Source: Paramesorhizobium endophyticum | GTDB taxonomy: Bacteria; Pseudomonadota; Alphaproteobacteria; Rhizobiales; Rhizobiaceae | Assembly: GCF_014640615.1 (NCBI RefSeq) | Contig: NZ_BMHH01000009.1 | Location: 111,329-175,328 of the forward strand | DNA: 64,000 bases | Reading direction: 5' to 3' | Part shown: piece by piece, positions 25,830-35,077 of the stretch | Layout of the letters: every line of letters begins with the position of its first letter | Numbering within the stretch: the stretch's first letter is position 1 | Notes under the pieces: model-generated | Told to the model about the DNA's origin: nothing | Databases searched by the model: none | What the model saw: the letters and a program-made list of their open reading frames with translations, nothing else | Made by a program: the position numbers and the translations under genes

Positions 25830-26743
25830 CCCGTTCCTCCCACCCCGACCTGCCGGAAGGCCATCCCCCCGTTCCGCCATATGCCAGCGATCCGCAACGC
25901 ACCGGCTGGCGCGATGTGGCGCTGTGGGGCGGGGCAGGGCTTGTCATGCTGATGGCGCATGCCGCCGGAGCCTATGCACTCAGCGAGCTTCAACCCGCAC
26001 AGCCGGAGACCGAGGGATCGGCTCCCCCGGCGATCATGATGGAGCTTGCGCCGGAGCCGATGGCGCCCGTGGTTGAACAGGCCGCGCTGGCGCCTGTTGC
26101 CGAGGCGGAGGAGGCGACGGAAGAGCCAGTTGAGCCGGAACAGGCTGAGGCTGCCGAGCCGGTAGAGGAAGTGCAGCCGGAAACGCCGCCGGAAGAAGTT
26201 GCCCAGGCGGAACCGGAGCCGGCGGAGGAAATCGAGCAGCCGGAAGAAGAGCCGGTACCCGACGTGGTGGAGGCGGAGAAGCCGGAAGTTATCGCGCCGA
26301 AGCCGGTGGAAAAGCCGAAGGTCGCCGAAAAGCCGAGACCGAAGCCGGAAAAGCCAAAGAAGGTCGAGAAGCCCAAGCCTAAGAAGCAGGTGGCGGCAGC
26401 GCCTCAGGTGGACGTGAAAGAGGGCCGGAAGGTCGCGGCCAATCGCAACAGCGATACCGCCGGTGATGTGGGGAAGGATACCCGGAAATGGGAGACTAAG
26501 GTTCGTACGGCTGTGAACCGCCAGAATCGTTATTTGCAGCGACGTTCCGGAGGCGCAAAGGGTAGGGTTGCCGTGACCTTCACTTTCGATTCCCTTGGGA
26601 ATGTGCTTTCGGTAAGGGCATCGTCCGGGGACCCGGTTCTTAGAAGTTTGGCCGAGGAAGCGGTACGCCGTGCATCTCCTATTCCGGCCCCGCCTCCCGC
26701 GGTTTCGCGGAGAGCAATCAGCCTTCCGTTCGAGTTCAAGTAA
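25826..26743 (+). CDS. tonB: TonB, energy-transducing periplasmic protein
   Basis: Links the ExbBD motor to outer-membrane receptors. The 305 residues show one N-terminal transmembrane anchor (about 34-54, VALWGGAGLVMLMAHAAGAYAL), a very long Glu/Pro-rich then Lys/Pro-rich spacer (about 60-190; KPEKPKKVEKPKPKK), and a C-terminal TonB domain (GRVAVTFTFDSLGNVLSVRASSGDPVLRSLAEEAVRRASP). The acid-then-base order of the spacer is typical. Overlaps exbD, so coupled. No receptor gene lies beside it. Confidence 0.95.
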
Positions 26744-26833
26744 AGGCAGGAACTTACTCGGGCGACAGCACCACCGCCGGTTGGAAGCGGGAGGCTTCGA
26801 GGGGGGAACTGAAGATCAGCCCGTGGCGAATAT

Positions 26834-26863
26834 GATCCGCCATGCATGTTTATGGCGGATCAC
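26834..26863. other. Hairpin between tonB and dut
   Basis: Perfect 11-bp stem TGATCCGCCAT / ATGGCGGATCA with an 8-base loop and no T-run on either side. It lies in the gap between the convergent genes tonB and dut, so it may slow or process both 3' ends. Confidence 0.5.
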
Positions 26864-26937
26864 GAAGAATCCTACAAATCCCTTGACCATCACGGATACT
26901 CCAAGATGGGCAAATCAGCCAGGTGGCGGGCTGGCTC

Positions 26938-27414
26938 TCAGGCGGTCCCGGTGGAGCCGAACCCGCCTGCGCCGCGTGTGGTCTCGCCGGCGCTCGCCTT
27001 TTCCTCGACAATCGCTTGCGCCACCGGAGCGATGACGGCCTGGGCGATGCGCATGCCGCGCTCGATGCGGAAATCATCGTCGCCCAAATTGATGAGCAGC
27101 ACCTTGATCTCCCCCCGGTAATCGGAATCGATGGTGCCCGGTGTATTGAGGCAGGTGATGCCATGCTTGAAGGCGAGGCCGGAGCGCGGGCGAATCTGGG
27201 CCTCATAGCCTTCGGGAAGCTCGAAGATGAGCCCGGTCGGCACCAGCGCGCGGCGGCCGGGCAGAAGCACGATCTGGCGGTCTTCCGGCACGGCGGCGCG
27301 CAGGTCGAGACCCGCGGAGCCGGCGGTTTCATAGGAGGGAAGCTCAAGGCCCTCGCTATGCGGAAGACGGATAATGCCAAGGCGCGGAGCGGAAGAGGGG
27401 GAGATGGTAGACAT
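26938..27414 (-). CDS. dut: dUTP diphosphatase Dut
   Basis: Hydrolyses dUTP to dUMP, keeping uracil out of DNA and feeding thymidylate synthesis. The 158-residue protein shows the five trimeric dUTPase motifs: [42 protein letters not shown], and the C-terminal ATP-loop-like [10 protein letters not shown]. The start at 27414 (GGAGG 9 bases upstream) gives standard length; a longer in-frame start has no homology. It is convergent with tonB and divergent from the cupin gene. Confidence 0.97.
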   Translation of the reverse strand: MSTISPSSAPRLGIIRLPHSEGLELPSYETAGSAGLDLRAAVPEDRQIVLLPGRRALVPTGLIFELPEGYEAQIRPRSGLAFKHGITCLNTPGTIDSDYRGEIKVLLINLGDDDFRIERGMRIAQAVIAPVAQAIVEEKASAGETTRGAGGFGSTGTA

Positions 27415-27508
27415 GGGAGGGGCCTCCGGTACGAAATCGTCAACCGCAATAAAGGATCGCAGGCGGATTTCCAATGGCGCGACGATCATTTCTCCCATCT
27501 CCCGCTCT

Positions 27509-27533
27509 GGAACCCTTCAATTCCAGGGGAGTT
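27509..27533 (+). promoter_or_regulatory. Possible EcfG promoter before the cupin gene
   Basis: GGAAC (27509-27513), 16 bases, AGTT (27530-27533), which also fits GGAAC-N18-TT. It would start transcription only about 16 bases before the cupin start, still leaving room for AAGGAG. Confidence 0.4.
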
Positions 27534-27555
27534 TTATCCGGAAGGAGAAATTCCC

Positions 27556-27966
27556 ATGAAAAGTCTCGATCTGGTTCGCGAAAGCCGTCCCGCCGCTCTT
27601 CCGAATGATGACGGCGATGGCATCAGGATCACGCCGCTCCTGAAATCCAATAAAACGATAACCGGCCAGTCGGTCGCCTTGCCGCAAGGAGATGTCGAGG
27701 TCGTGCTCTACGAATATGAGATGGCGCCGGGCACGGCGTTGCCCGTGCATAAGCATCCCTATCCGCATTACGCCTACATTCTCTCAGGCACGCTGCGTAT
27801 TTTCAACGAGGATACCGGGCAAAGCCGGACGTTCAAACCGGGCGACTTTATCATCGAAGCCTTCAATCAATGGCATACCGGCATGAATGTCGGGCAGGAT
27901 CCCGTCAGGATGATCGTCATCGACCAGGTTCCGAAGGGCGAGGACAACATAATCGAGAAGGAATGA
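27556..27966 (+). CDS. Cupin-fold protein of unknown function
   Basis: 136 residues with a single cupin: the first metal motif resembles PVHKHPYPHYAYILSGTLRI (His ligands in HKH and later Glu position replaced by Tyr/Ile), the second GDFIIEAFNQWHTGMNVG carries the last His. Cupin proteins of this size serve as small enzymes, sugar isomerases or sensors; the sequence does not tell which. AAGGAG lies before the ATG at 27556. A possible EcfG promoter lies just upstream. The gene is convergent with mbfA. Confidence 0.75.
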   Translation: MKSLDLVRESRPAALPNDDGDGIRITPLLKSNKTITGQSVALPQGDVEVVLYEYEMAPGTALPVHKHPYPHYAYILSGTLRIFNEDTGQSRTFKPGDFIIEAFNQWHTGMNVGQDPVRMIVIDQVPKGEDNIIEKE

Positions 27967-27970
27967 TCGG

Positions 27971-28954
27971 TCACGCATTGCCGATGAGTACGCCAGCGGC
28001 GAAGACCAACGCGCCGCCCAGCACCACCTGAAAGGCGGCGCGCAGGAAGGGCGTTTCCATATAGCGGTTCTGGATATAGGCGATCGCCCATAGCTCCACG
28101 AAAACCACGGCGATGGCAATGCCGGTGGCGAGCCAGAAATGCGGGATCAGATAGGGGAGGGTATGACCGAGGCCGCCCAGTGTCGTCATCACGCCATTGG
28201 CGATGCCGCGCTTCAGAGGCGAGCCGCGCCCGGATAGCTTGCCATCGTCATGCGCTGCCTCGGTGAAGCCCATGGAAATGCCCGCGCCGACAGAAGCTGA
28301 CAAGCCGACCAGAAAGGTGGACCAGGTGTTCTGCGTGGCGAACGCGGCGGCGAAGATGGGCGCGAGGGTCGAGACGGAACCGTCCATCAACCCGGCGAGC
28401 CCCGGCTGGACATAGGTCAGCAACCATTGCCGCCGCTCCGTCTCGCGCTCTTCCTCCTGCACATTCGCGGGCGTGAGCGTGCGTTCCAAGCGACTCGCGA
28501 GCGATTCATGCTGTTTTTCCTCAAGAGCGAGGTCGCCCAGGAGCTTGCGGGTCGAGGCGTCGGTCACGCGCTTGGCGGCTTCGGTGTAAAAACGGTAGGC
28601 TTGGTCTTCCATTTCCTCGGCGGTGCGCCGCACCTTGTCGATGCCCAGCGGACGGACCAGCCAGTCCGGCTTGCGCTCATAATAGCCGCTGACATGCTCG
28701 CGCCGGATCAGCGGAATGCGCTCGCCGAAGCGCTTGCGGTAGATCTCGATCAACCGCTCGCGGTGCGTGTTTTCCTCCGCCGCCATTTCCTCGAAAATCT
28801 TCGCCGTCTGGGGAAATTCATCCTTCAGCCCATCGGCATAGGAAAGATAAATGCGCCCGTCATCCTCCTCCGAGGAAATGGCAAGGGCGAGGATTTCCTG
28901 CTCCGAAAGCGATGAAAACGGACGGCGGCCGGTGCGGAAAAAGCGGCTGAGCAT
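27971..28954 (-). CDS. mbfA: Membrane-bound ferritin MbfA (rubrerythrin-VIT1 iron exporter)
   Basis: 327 residues with an N-terminal ferritin-like four-helix di-iron domain (metal Glu and His in EEDDGRIYLSYADGL, AAEENTHRERLIEIY, EEMEDQAYRFYTEAA, EEKQHESLA) and a C-terminal VIT1/CCC1-type membrane domain with several helices (GLMDGSVSTLAPIFAAAFA onward). In Bradyrhizobium, Agrobacterium and Brucella, MbfA exports iron and guards against iron and peroxide stress, and is repressed by Irr. An Irr-type box lies 20 bases upstream of the start, which agrees. Confidence 0.95.
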   Translation of the reverse strand: MLSRFFRTGRRPFSSLSEQEILALAISSEEDDGRIYLSYADGLKDEFPQTAKIFEEMAAEENTHRERLIEIYRKRFGERIPLIRREHVSGYYERKPDWLVRPLGIDKVRRTAEEMEDQAYRFYTEAAKRVTDASTRKLLGDLALEEKQHESLASRLERTLTPANVQEEERETERRQWLLTYVQPGLAGLMDGSVSTLAPIFAAAFATQNTWSTFLVGLSASVGAGISMGFTEAAHDDGKLSGRGSPLKRGIANGVMTTLGGLGHTLPYLIPHFWLATGIAIAVVFVELWAIAYIQNRYMETPFLRAAFQVVLGGALVFAAGVLIGNA

Positions 28955-28972
28955 GGCGGGGATGATCCATAG

Positions 28973-28989
28973 ATTAGAATGATTCTAAG
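28973..28989. promoter_or_regulatory. Irr-type (ICE-like) box before mbfA
   Basis: TTAGAA-TGA-TTCTAA: a perfect palindrome matching the iron-control element bound by Irr. It is right upstream of the mbfA start, suited to repression in low iron. Confidence 0.75.
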
Positions 28990-29124
28990 ATATATGCGCA
29001 ATGCAGAATGTCAATGGGAGGAGCCTTTTCCATGTGTCCGCTCCGTATCCTTGACGAAGCAACGCCGCCCGACCCATACATAGACAACCGGAGTAGGGGT
29101 GGCGCCAAGGCACCAGGAGGCGGG

Positions 29125-29841
29125 ATGCGCCGCAAGAGATCATGCAAAAAATATAAACCATACGCCGAGCTGCCGTTACGCCGGCAACGGGATGCATTTG
29201 TGCGGTTGCGCTGGCGGATTCTGTGCGACACGCCTGTTTATGGCGGGCTGTTTACCAGCGATCAGGTGCTTGAGGACCCCGGACGACCCAAGCTGTTCGA
29301 TCAATGGTTCGATTTCCTGTTTCTCGGGCGAGACGGGCGTATGATCTGGAATGCCGAGATTATTACCGCGCGCCGAGCCTTCTGGGATGCCGTCAGCGAC
29401 ATTGCGTGGGAGCGAGCTATGGCGCTGATGAGTGAGGAGGAGAGAGCGGAGGAATTCCGCACGGAATTCGAGCCGGTCTATCATCGCGGACAGAAATATT
29501 ACCAAGTGAAGCCGCGCGAACCCCGCCGCTATGAGCAGTTCGACGGGCTCACCTTCCGGGAATATGAGGAACGACTCCGGGAACAGATTATCAAGACCGA
29601 GCCGCCGTCGGTCCGGGAAAGCTACCGGCTGGACCGGGACTATCGCTACGGGATTGGATTATACATCGTCGCTGATGCAGAGGTGATTGATCGGGCTGTG
29701 GTGGAGGGTGCAATCACACGCTTCCAGAAGTTGGGCGAAACCGCGTGGGAGAATGAACAGCCCGTGGCGCGCGACCGATTGCCATTCGAGACCGAAGATA
29801 TGGCGCTGGCGGCTTTGAAGGCGAACGGCCTGGTGGAGTAA
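29125..29841 (+). CDS. Hypothetical protein, no family recognised
   Basis: 238 residues, strongly charged and aromatic-rich: KKYKPYAELPLRRQRDAFVRLRWRIL near the start, many Arg/Glu/Tyr repeats (REPRRYEQFDGLTFREYEERLREQI), a hydrophobic GIGLYIVADAEVIDRAVVEGAI stretch near 190-210, and a folded-looking end. No signal peptide or membrane helix. The start at 29125 has AGGAGG 4 bases ahead; the upstream in-frame ATG at 29008 lacks one. Codon use is a little less GC-biased than its neighbours (more ATT, TAT and GAA), so recent transfer is possible. It stands alone between mbfA and a family B repeat. Confidence 0.6.
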   Translation: MRRKRSCKKYKPYAELPLRRQRDAFVRLRWRILCDTPVYGGLFTSDQVLEDPGRPKLFDQWFDFLFLGRDGRMIWNAEIITARRAFWDAVSDIAWERAMALMSEEERAEEFRTEFEPVYHRGQKYYQVKPREPRRYEQFDGLTFREYEERLREQIIKTEPPSVRESYRLDRDYRYGIGLYIVADAEVIDRAVVEGAITRFQKLGETAWENEQPVARDRLPFETEDMALAALKANGLVE

Positions 29842-29893
29842 TGGCGTATTAATTCTTGCGAGTACTTCGCAGTGTTGGTGGAACAGCGCCCAT

Positions 29894-30118
29894 GGGATCC
29901 CTTCACCCTCGCCCTTCGAGGCTCGCTACGCGAGCACCTCAGGATGAGGGCGAAGGGTGCCGGCGCTCTCAGGATGAGGTGAAGAGCGTCGGCGCTTCAG
30001 CAAGAGCGCTGACGTCTCAGAATGAGGTGGAGGAGCGCGGCGCTCAAATAGCCCTCATGGTGAGGTGCGAATGGAGCACAGCGGAATTCGCCTCGAACCA
30101 CGAGGGCGCTTGGCGCTG
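29894..30118. repeat. Family B palindromic repeat, copy B2
   Basis: Same modules as B1 (TTCACCCTCGCCCTTCGAGGCTCGCTACGCGAGCACCTCAGG at the left, CCACGAGGGCGCTTGGCGCT at the right), with an internal tandem expansion of short CTCAGNATGAGGTG units (near 29938-30030). The 335-base gap 29842-30176 holds nothing else I can see. Confidence 0.75.
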
Positions 30119-30176
30119 AACTCCATCAACAAGAACCGTCCTAACACTGCAACAGATCGGACCGCCCTGATAGACT

Positions 30177-32348
30177 TTACCCTCTCGCCTTCAGCTCCAG
30201 CCTCCGCGCATGCAGCACCGGTTCCGTATATCCGTTGGGCTGTTCGCGGCCCTTGAAGACGAGGTCGCAGGCGGCGGCGAAGGCGATGGAGTTGTCGAAA
30301 TCCGGGGCCATGGAGCGGTAGTTGGGGTCGCCGGCGTTCTGCTTGTCGACGATAGCGGCCATGCGCTTCATCGTCTCCATCACCTGCTCCTCCGTCACCA
30401 CGCCGTGGTGCAGCCAGTTGGCGATGTGCTGTGAGGAGATGCGCAGCGTGGCGCGGTCTTCCATGAGGCCGATATTGTTGATGTCGGGCACCTTGGAGCA
30501 GCCGACGCCCTGGTCGATCCAGCGCACGACATAGCCGAGAATCCCTTGCGCATTATTGTCGAGCTCATGCTGGATGTCTTGCGGAGTCCAGTTGGGGCGG
30601 GTTGCGACGGGGACGGAGAGGATGTCGTCCAGCTTCGCGCGCGGGCGGCTCTGCAGCTTGGCCTGCACATCCGCCACATCGATCTTGTGATAATGCGTGG
30701 CGTGGAGCGTCGCCGCCGTGGGGGAGGGCACCCAGGCGGTGTTGGCGCCGGCCTTGGGATGAGCGATCTTCTGCTCCAGCATCGCCGCCATCAGGTCCGG
30801 CATGGCCCACATGCCCTTGCCGATCTGCGCATGGCCGGATAGCCCGCATTCAAGGCCGATATCGACGTTCCATTGCTCATAGGCGCCGATCCAGGCGGCC
30901 TGCTTCATGTCGCCCTTGCGGATCATCGGGCCCGCTTCCATCGCGGTGTGGATTTCATCGCCCGTGCGGTCGAGGAAGCCGGTGTTGATGAAGACGACGC
31001 GCTCCTTTGCCGCGCGGATCGCCTCCTTGAGGTTAACAGTGGTGCGACGCTCCTCGTCCATGATGCCCATTTTCAGCGTGTTGGGCTTCATGCCGATGAG
31101 CTTTTCGACGCGGGCGAAGAGTTCCGAGGCGAAGGCGACCTCTTCCGGCCCGTGCATCTTCGGCTTGACGATATAGACGGAGCCGGCGCGGGAGTTCTTG
31201 CGGCGTCCATTCGGCCCGACATCGTGGAGCGCGATGAGCGCAGTGAAAGCCGCATCCATGACGCCTTCGGGGGTTTCATCGCCATTGGCGTCGAGAATTG
31301 CCGGATTGGTCATGAGGTGACCGACATTGCGCACCAGCATCAGCGAGCGGCCCGGCAGGGTGAGGGAAGCGCCGTTGGGGGCGGTATATTCGCGGTCCGG
31401 GTTGAGGCGCCGGGTAACCTGCTTGCCGCCTTTCTCGAAAGTGTCCTCCAGGTCGCCCCTCATCAGGCCGAGCCAGTTGCGATAGACGGCGACCTTGTCC
31501 GCGCTATCCACGGCGGCAACCGAATCCTCGCAATCCTGGATGGTTGTCAGCGCGGACTCCAGCACGACATCAGCGATATATGCCGGGTCCGTCTTGCCGA
31601 TCGGATGGGCGGCGTCGATGACGATCTCGACATGGAGGCCGTTCTTGACCAGCAGGATGGCCGAGGGAGAAGCAGGCTCGCCTAGATAACCGGCGAACTG
31701 GCCGATATCTTTCAGCCCCGTGGCCGCGCCATCGGCAAGTTTCACGGCAAGCGCACCGTCTTCGATGGCAACGCCGGTAACGTCTTCCCACTTGCCTGAT
31801 GCCAGCGGCGCGCTCTCATCGAGAAACGCCTTGGCCCAGGCTATGACCTTTTCGCCGCGTTTCTGGTTGTAGCCCTTGCCGCGCTCAGCGCCTTCCGTTT
31901 CGGGAATCGCGTCGGTGCCGTAGAGCGCATCATAGAGCGAACCCCAGCGGGCATTGGCGGCGTTGAGGGCATAGCGCGCATTCATGACCGGCACGACGAG
32001 CTGCGGGCCGGCAAGAGCGGCGATTTCGGGGTCCACATCGGCGGTGGAGACGGTGAAGGGCTCGCCTTCAGGCAGGAGATAGCCGATTTCCTTGAGGAAG
32101 CTCTGATATTCCTCCTGTGTGTAGCCCGTGTCGCGCTTGGCCCTGTACCAGTCATCGATCTTCGCCTGAAATTCGTCGCGCCTGGCGAGCAGGGTGCGAT
32201 TCTTCGGCGCGAGATCGCGCACGATTTCCGCGAAGCCGGACCAGAAGGATGCGGGCTCCACACCAGTGCCGGGCATCGCTTCCTCGTTGATGAAATCGTA
32301 GAGTTCCTTGGCGACCTTCAGGCCGTCGGTCTCGATGCGCTCGCTCAT
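30177..32348 (-). CDS. glcB: Malate synthase G
   Basis: Condenses glyoxylate with acetyl-CoA to malate in the glyoxylate bypass or in glycolate use. The 723-residue form G protein shows the large N-terminal domain, the TIM barrel with catalytic residues in [18 protein letters not shown] and [18 protein letters not shown], and C-terminal [19 protein letters not shown]. The ATG at 32348 follows AAGGAG and yields standard length. It is monocistronic; the upstream gene gluQ is on the same strand about 120 bases away. Confidence 0.97.
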   Translation of the reverse strand: MSERIETDGLKVAKELYDFINEEAMPGTGVEPASFWSGFAEIVRDLAPKNRTLLARRDEFQAKIDDWYRAKRDTGYTQEEYQSFLKEIGYLLPEGEPFTVSTADVDPEIAALAGPQLVVPVMNARYALNAANARWGSLYDALYGTDAIPETEGAERGKGYNQKRGEKVIAWAKAFLDESAPLASGKWEDVTGVAIEDGALAVKLADGAATGLKDIGQFAGYLGEPASPSAILLVKNGLHVEIVIDAAHPIGKTDPAYIADVVLESALTTIQDCEDSVAAVDSADKVAVYRNWLGLMRGDLEDTFEKGGKQVTRRLNPDREYTAPNGASLTLPGRSLMLVRNVGHLMTNPAILDANGDETPEGVMDAAFTALIALHDVGPNGRRKNSRAGSVYIVKPKMHGPEEVAFASELFARVEKLIGMKPNTLKMGIMDEERRTTVNLKEAIRAAKERVVFINTGFLDRTGDEIHTAMEAGPMIRKGDMKQAAWIGAYEQWNVDIGLECGLSGHAQIGKGMWAMPDLMAAMLEQKIAHPKAGANTAWVPSPTAATLHATHYHKIDVADVQAKLQSRPRAKLDDILSVPVATRPNWTPQDIQHELDNNAQGILGYVVRWIDQGVGCSKVPDINNIGLMEDRATLRISSQHIANWLHHGVVTEEQVMETMKRMAAIVDKQNAGDPNYRSMAPDFDNSIAFAAACDLVFKGREQPNGYTEPVLHARRLELKARG

Positions 32349-32470
32349 GGCAGGTGCTCCTTCGCGGGGATTGTCTTTATGCTCCAGACGGTTGAAACCC
32401 ATGCGACGAGTTTCGTCAATCCGTCAAAGATGAACATCATTTTCAATGGCAGGGCAAAAATCGCTTTGCA

Positions 32471-33343
32471 TTATAACCCTATCATCCGCCTTATGTCCTC
32501 CGGCTGCATTCCCGCCTCGCGAAGACTGGCCAGCGCGGTGTCGCCGCGGCTCTTGGAGAGCTTGCGGCCATCGTCGCCCAGGATCAAATCGTGATGGTGG
32601 TAGAGCGGCACGGGAAGGCCGAGGATTTCCTGCAAAAGCCGATGCACGGCGGTGGCATGGAAAAGGTCGCGACCGCGCACCACATGAGTGACGCCCTGCA
32701 AGGCGTCGTCCACCACCACGGAGAGATGATAGCTGGTCGGCGTTTCCTTGCGCGCGATGATGACATCGCCCCAACGGGCGGGATGCGCGGGGATGCGGCC
32801 CGTCTCGCCTTCGGGCCCCGCGCCGGTTTCATCCCAGGAGAGATTCCGGCCATAGGGCGCCATCGCCTTATCTAGGTCGAGCCGCCACGCAAAGGGCTCG
32901 CCAGCGGCGATGCGGCGGCGGCGCTCTGCTTCCGGCATGGTGCGCTCGTCGGTGGGGTAGTGCGGCGCGCCGTCCGGGTCACGCGGCCATTCGCGCCCGT
33001 CGCGGGTCCACTCTTCAATGCGGGCGCGCACCTCGCCCCGGCTCATGAAGGCGGGGTAGACGAGGCCGGCCTCAACGAGCGTATCGAGCGCTTGGCGGTA
33101 ATCCTCGAAATGTTCCGACTGGCGGCGCACCGGCTCTTCCCAGCATATCCCCAGCCAGCGGAGATCGCTCGTCAACTGATGCTCCAGCTCGGGTGTGCAG
33201 CGCGTTGTGTCGATATCCTCTATGCGCAGCAGAAAGCGTCCGCCATTTGCCTCCGCCATACGCGCGTTCAGCAAGGCGGAATAGGCGTGGCCGAGGTGCA
33301 GAAGGCCGTTGGGGCTGGGTGCGAAGCGGAAAACGGGTTTCAT
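32471..33343 (-). CDS. gluQ: Glutamyl-Q tRNA(Asp) synthetase
   Basis: A GluRS catalytic-core paralogue of 290 residues that attaches glutamate to queuosine in tRNA(Asp). It lacks the anticodon-binding domain, as expected. Motifs: HLGH (16-19, HIGH type), the SWDETGAGPEGE insert, and KLSKS (KMSKS type). The zinc-site Cys pattern of the enterobacterial enzyme is absent (AFMSRGEV in its place), as in many alphaproteobacteria. It reads into glcB and is divergent from the glycosylase gene across repeat C1. Confidence 0.92.
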   Translation of the reverse strand: MKPVFRFAPSPNGLLHLGHAYSALLNARMAEANGGRFLLRIEDIDTTRCTPELEHQLTSDLRWLGICWEEPVRRQSEHFEDYRQALDTLVEAGLVYPAFMSRGEVRARIEEWTRDGREWPRDPDGAPHYPTDERTMPEAERRRRIAAGEPFAWRLDLDKAMAPYGRNLSWDETGAGPEGETGRIPAHPARWGDVIIARKETPTSYHLSVVVDDALQGVTHVVRGRDLFHATAVHRLLQEILGLPVPLYHHHDLILGDDGRKLSKSRGDTALASLREAGMQPEDIRRMIGL

Positions 33344-33360
33344 ATTGGTGTTTCACTATC

Positions 33361-33475
33361 CAGCCGTCATTCTCGGGCTTGTTCCGAGAATCTGCTACAA
33401 GAAAAAGAAAAGCAATTACCGTCCCGCGGATCGTATCTCGGTAGATTCTCGGGACAAGCCCGAGAATGACGGCTG
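33361..33475. repeat. Family C inverted repeat, copy C1
   Basis: Terminal inverted repeats start CAGCCGTCATTCTCGGG and end CCCGAGAATGACGGCTG, with AT-rich middle carrying AAGAAAAAGAAAAG. About 115 bp between the divergent genes gluQ and the glycosylase gene. Confidence 0.75.
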
Positions 33476-33492
33476 AGATTGAGAGGAAACAA

Positions 33493-34137
33493 ATGCGGCG
33501 CATCGATACGCTTGACGATATCGAAGAGGGCGTTCGGGCGCTGCTGGCTGCGGATGAAAGGCTGGTGCGCATCCGCGCGATGGTTCAGGGCATACCGTTG
33601 CGCCGTTCCGCGCCGGGGTTCGAGAGCCTGGCCTCGATCATCGTTGCGCAGCAGGTTTCGACTGCGAGCGCAGCGGCGATCTGGGCAAGGCTGAAGATGC
33701 ATGTCGATCCGCTGACGCCCGCGAATTATCTGCGGCAGGGAGAGGAGGCATGGCGGCTTGCCGGGCTGTCACGGCCCAAGCAGGCGGCGCTCGTCCATGT
33801 CTCGCAGGCGGTGCTGGACGGAAAGCTTGATCTCCTCGGCCTTTGCGACCATCCGGCTGACGAGGCGATTGCGACGATGACCCAGATCAAAGGCATTGGT
33901 CCATGGACGGCGGAGGTTTACCTGCTCTTTTCGGCGGGGCATCCGGATGTGTTTCCGGCGGGCGATGTGGCCTTGCAGGCTGCGGTGAGCCATGCCTTCG
34001 GGCATGAAGTGCGTCCCGATGTCAAAACCTTGCGGGGCCTTGCCGAGATCTGGTCGCCCTGGCGCGGGGTGGCGGCGCGTCTGTTCTGGGCTTATTACGC
34101 GGTCATTCGCGGGCGAGAGGCCGCTCCTCTCCTGTAG
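33493..34137 (+). CDS. DNA-3-methyladenine glycosylase II (AlkA-type, HhH-GPD)
   Basis: Removes alkylated bases from DNA. The 214-residue protein has the HhH-GPD superfamily core: FESLASIIVAQQVSTASA at the first helices, the helix-hairpin-helix IKGIGPWTAEVYLLF (about 131-146) and the catalytic Asp in PAGDVAL (Asp158). It is the short AlkA type, without the N-terminal extra domain of E. coli AlkA. I start it at 33493, with GAGAGG 7 bases upstream; the ATG at 33466 lies inside repeat C1. Confidence 0.92.
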   Translation: MRRIDTLDDIEEGVRALLAADERLVRIRAMVQGIPLRRSAPGFESLASIIVAQQVSTASAAAIWARLKMHVDPLTPANYLRQGEEAWRLAGLSRPKQAALVHVSQAVLDGKLDLLGLCDHPADEAIATMTQIKGIGPWTAEVYLLFSAGHPDVFPAGDVALQAAVSHAFGHEVRPDVKTLRGLAEIWSPWRGVAARLFWAYYAVIRGREAAPLL

Positions 34138-34250
34138 TCAAACGCGGATTTGATAGGCCTGAGGGCCTCGTTCTCGATTTATGCTTCACATTAGTGTCAC
34201 CTCAGGCTTACATTATTAGCGTCGGCTGGTTGGATTCTTTTTACGCAAGT

Positions 34251-34280
34251 TCCGGAAAACCGCTTCGCACTTTTTCCGGA
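34251..34280 (+). other. Hairpin in the HNH gene leader, core-related to family D
   Basis: TCCGGAAAA / TTTTCCGGA with loop CCGCTTCGCACT. It lies 11 bases before the AAGGAGG ribosome site. The core (GAAAACCGCTTCGCACTTTTTCC) resembles the middle of repeat D, but the GATCATGC ends are missing. Confidence 0.45.
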
Positions 34281-34305
34281 CTTCGCTCCAAAGGAGGGTG
34301 ATTCC

Positions 34306-34863
34306 GTGACGGTAGCCGTCTCGCCCGGGGCGTTGCCTGCCCTGGTATTAAATGCGGATTATCGTCCGCTGAGCTATTATCCCTTGTCGCTCTGGTCCTG
34401 GCAGGACGCGATCAAGGCGGTCTTCCTTGACCGCGTGAATATCGTGGCCGAATACGATCACGAGGTGTCGTCGCCGTCCTTTGCCATGCGCGTGCCGAGC
34501 GTGGTGTGCCTGAAAAGCTATGTGCGGCCCTCGCGCAACCCGGCCTTCACACGGTTCAACGTCTTCCTGCGCGACCGCTTCGAATGCCAGTATTGCGGCA
34601 CGCATGAGGACCTGACCTTCGACCACGTCATCCCGCGCCGGCATGGCGGCGAGACGACATGGGAAAATGTCGTGGCCGCCTGCTCGCCGTGTAATCTGCG
34701 CAAGGGCGGCATGATGCCGGCGGAGGCGAAGATGTGGCCGCGCCAGACACCCTTCGCGCCGACCGTGCACGATCTGCATAATAATGGCCGGCTTTTCCCG
34801 CCGAATTTCCTGCATGAAAGCTGGCTGGATTATCTTTACTGGGATGTGGAACTGGAGCCGTAG
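34306..34863 (+). CDS. HNH endonuclease family protein
   Basis: 185 residues with a conserved N-terminal domain (LPALVLNADYRPLSYYPLSLW) and a zinc HNH domain: C94-x2-C97, DHVIPRRHGG (first His 107), and C126-x2-C129-N130. The family is widespread and chromosomal in Rhizobiales and resembles the HNH core proteins thought to act in DNA repair or nicking; no phage genes are near. The start is GTG at 34306, supported by AAGGAGG ahead of it. Confidence 0.9.
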   Translation: MTVAVSPGALPALVLNADYRPLSYYPLSLWSWQDAIKAVFLDRVNIVAEYDHEVSSPSFAMRVPSVVCLKSYVRPSRNPAFTRFNVFLRDRFECQYCGTHEDLTFDHVIPRRHGGETTWENVVAACSPCNLRKGGMMPAEAKMWPRQTPFAPTVHDLHNNGRLFPPNFLHESWLDYLYWDVELEP

Positions 34864-34870
34864 AGTTTGG

Positions 34871-35069
34871 GTGCCGAGCGCCCTCGTGGTTCGAGGCTCA
34901 TTCCCCCTTCGGGGCTCGCTGCGCTCACTCCTCAGGGTCCAATCGCACCTCACCATGAGGGACTACTGAAGCGTCGCCACTGCTCACTCTCATTATGAAG
35001 CGCCGACGCCCCTTTACCCTCATCCTGAGGTGCTCGCGAAGCGAGCCTCGAAGGGCGAGGGTGAAGGGC
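34871..35069. repeat. Family B palindromic repeat, copy B3 (opposite orientation)
   Basis: Begins CCGAGCGCCCTCGTGGTTCGAGGC and ends GCGAGCCTCGAAGGGCGAGGGTGAAGGG, the reverse complement layout of B1/B2, with CCTCACCATGAGGG inside. It lies directly after the HNH gene and abuts dsbB. Confidence 0.75.
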
Positions 35070-35077
35070 TCAAGCGG

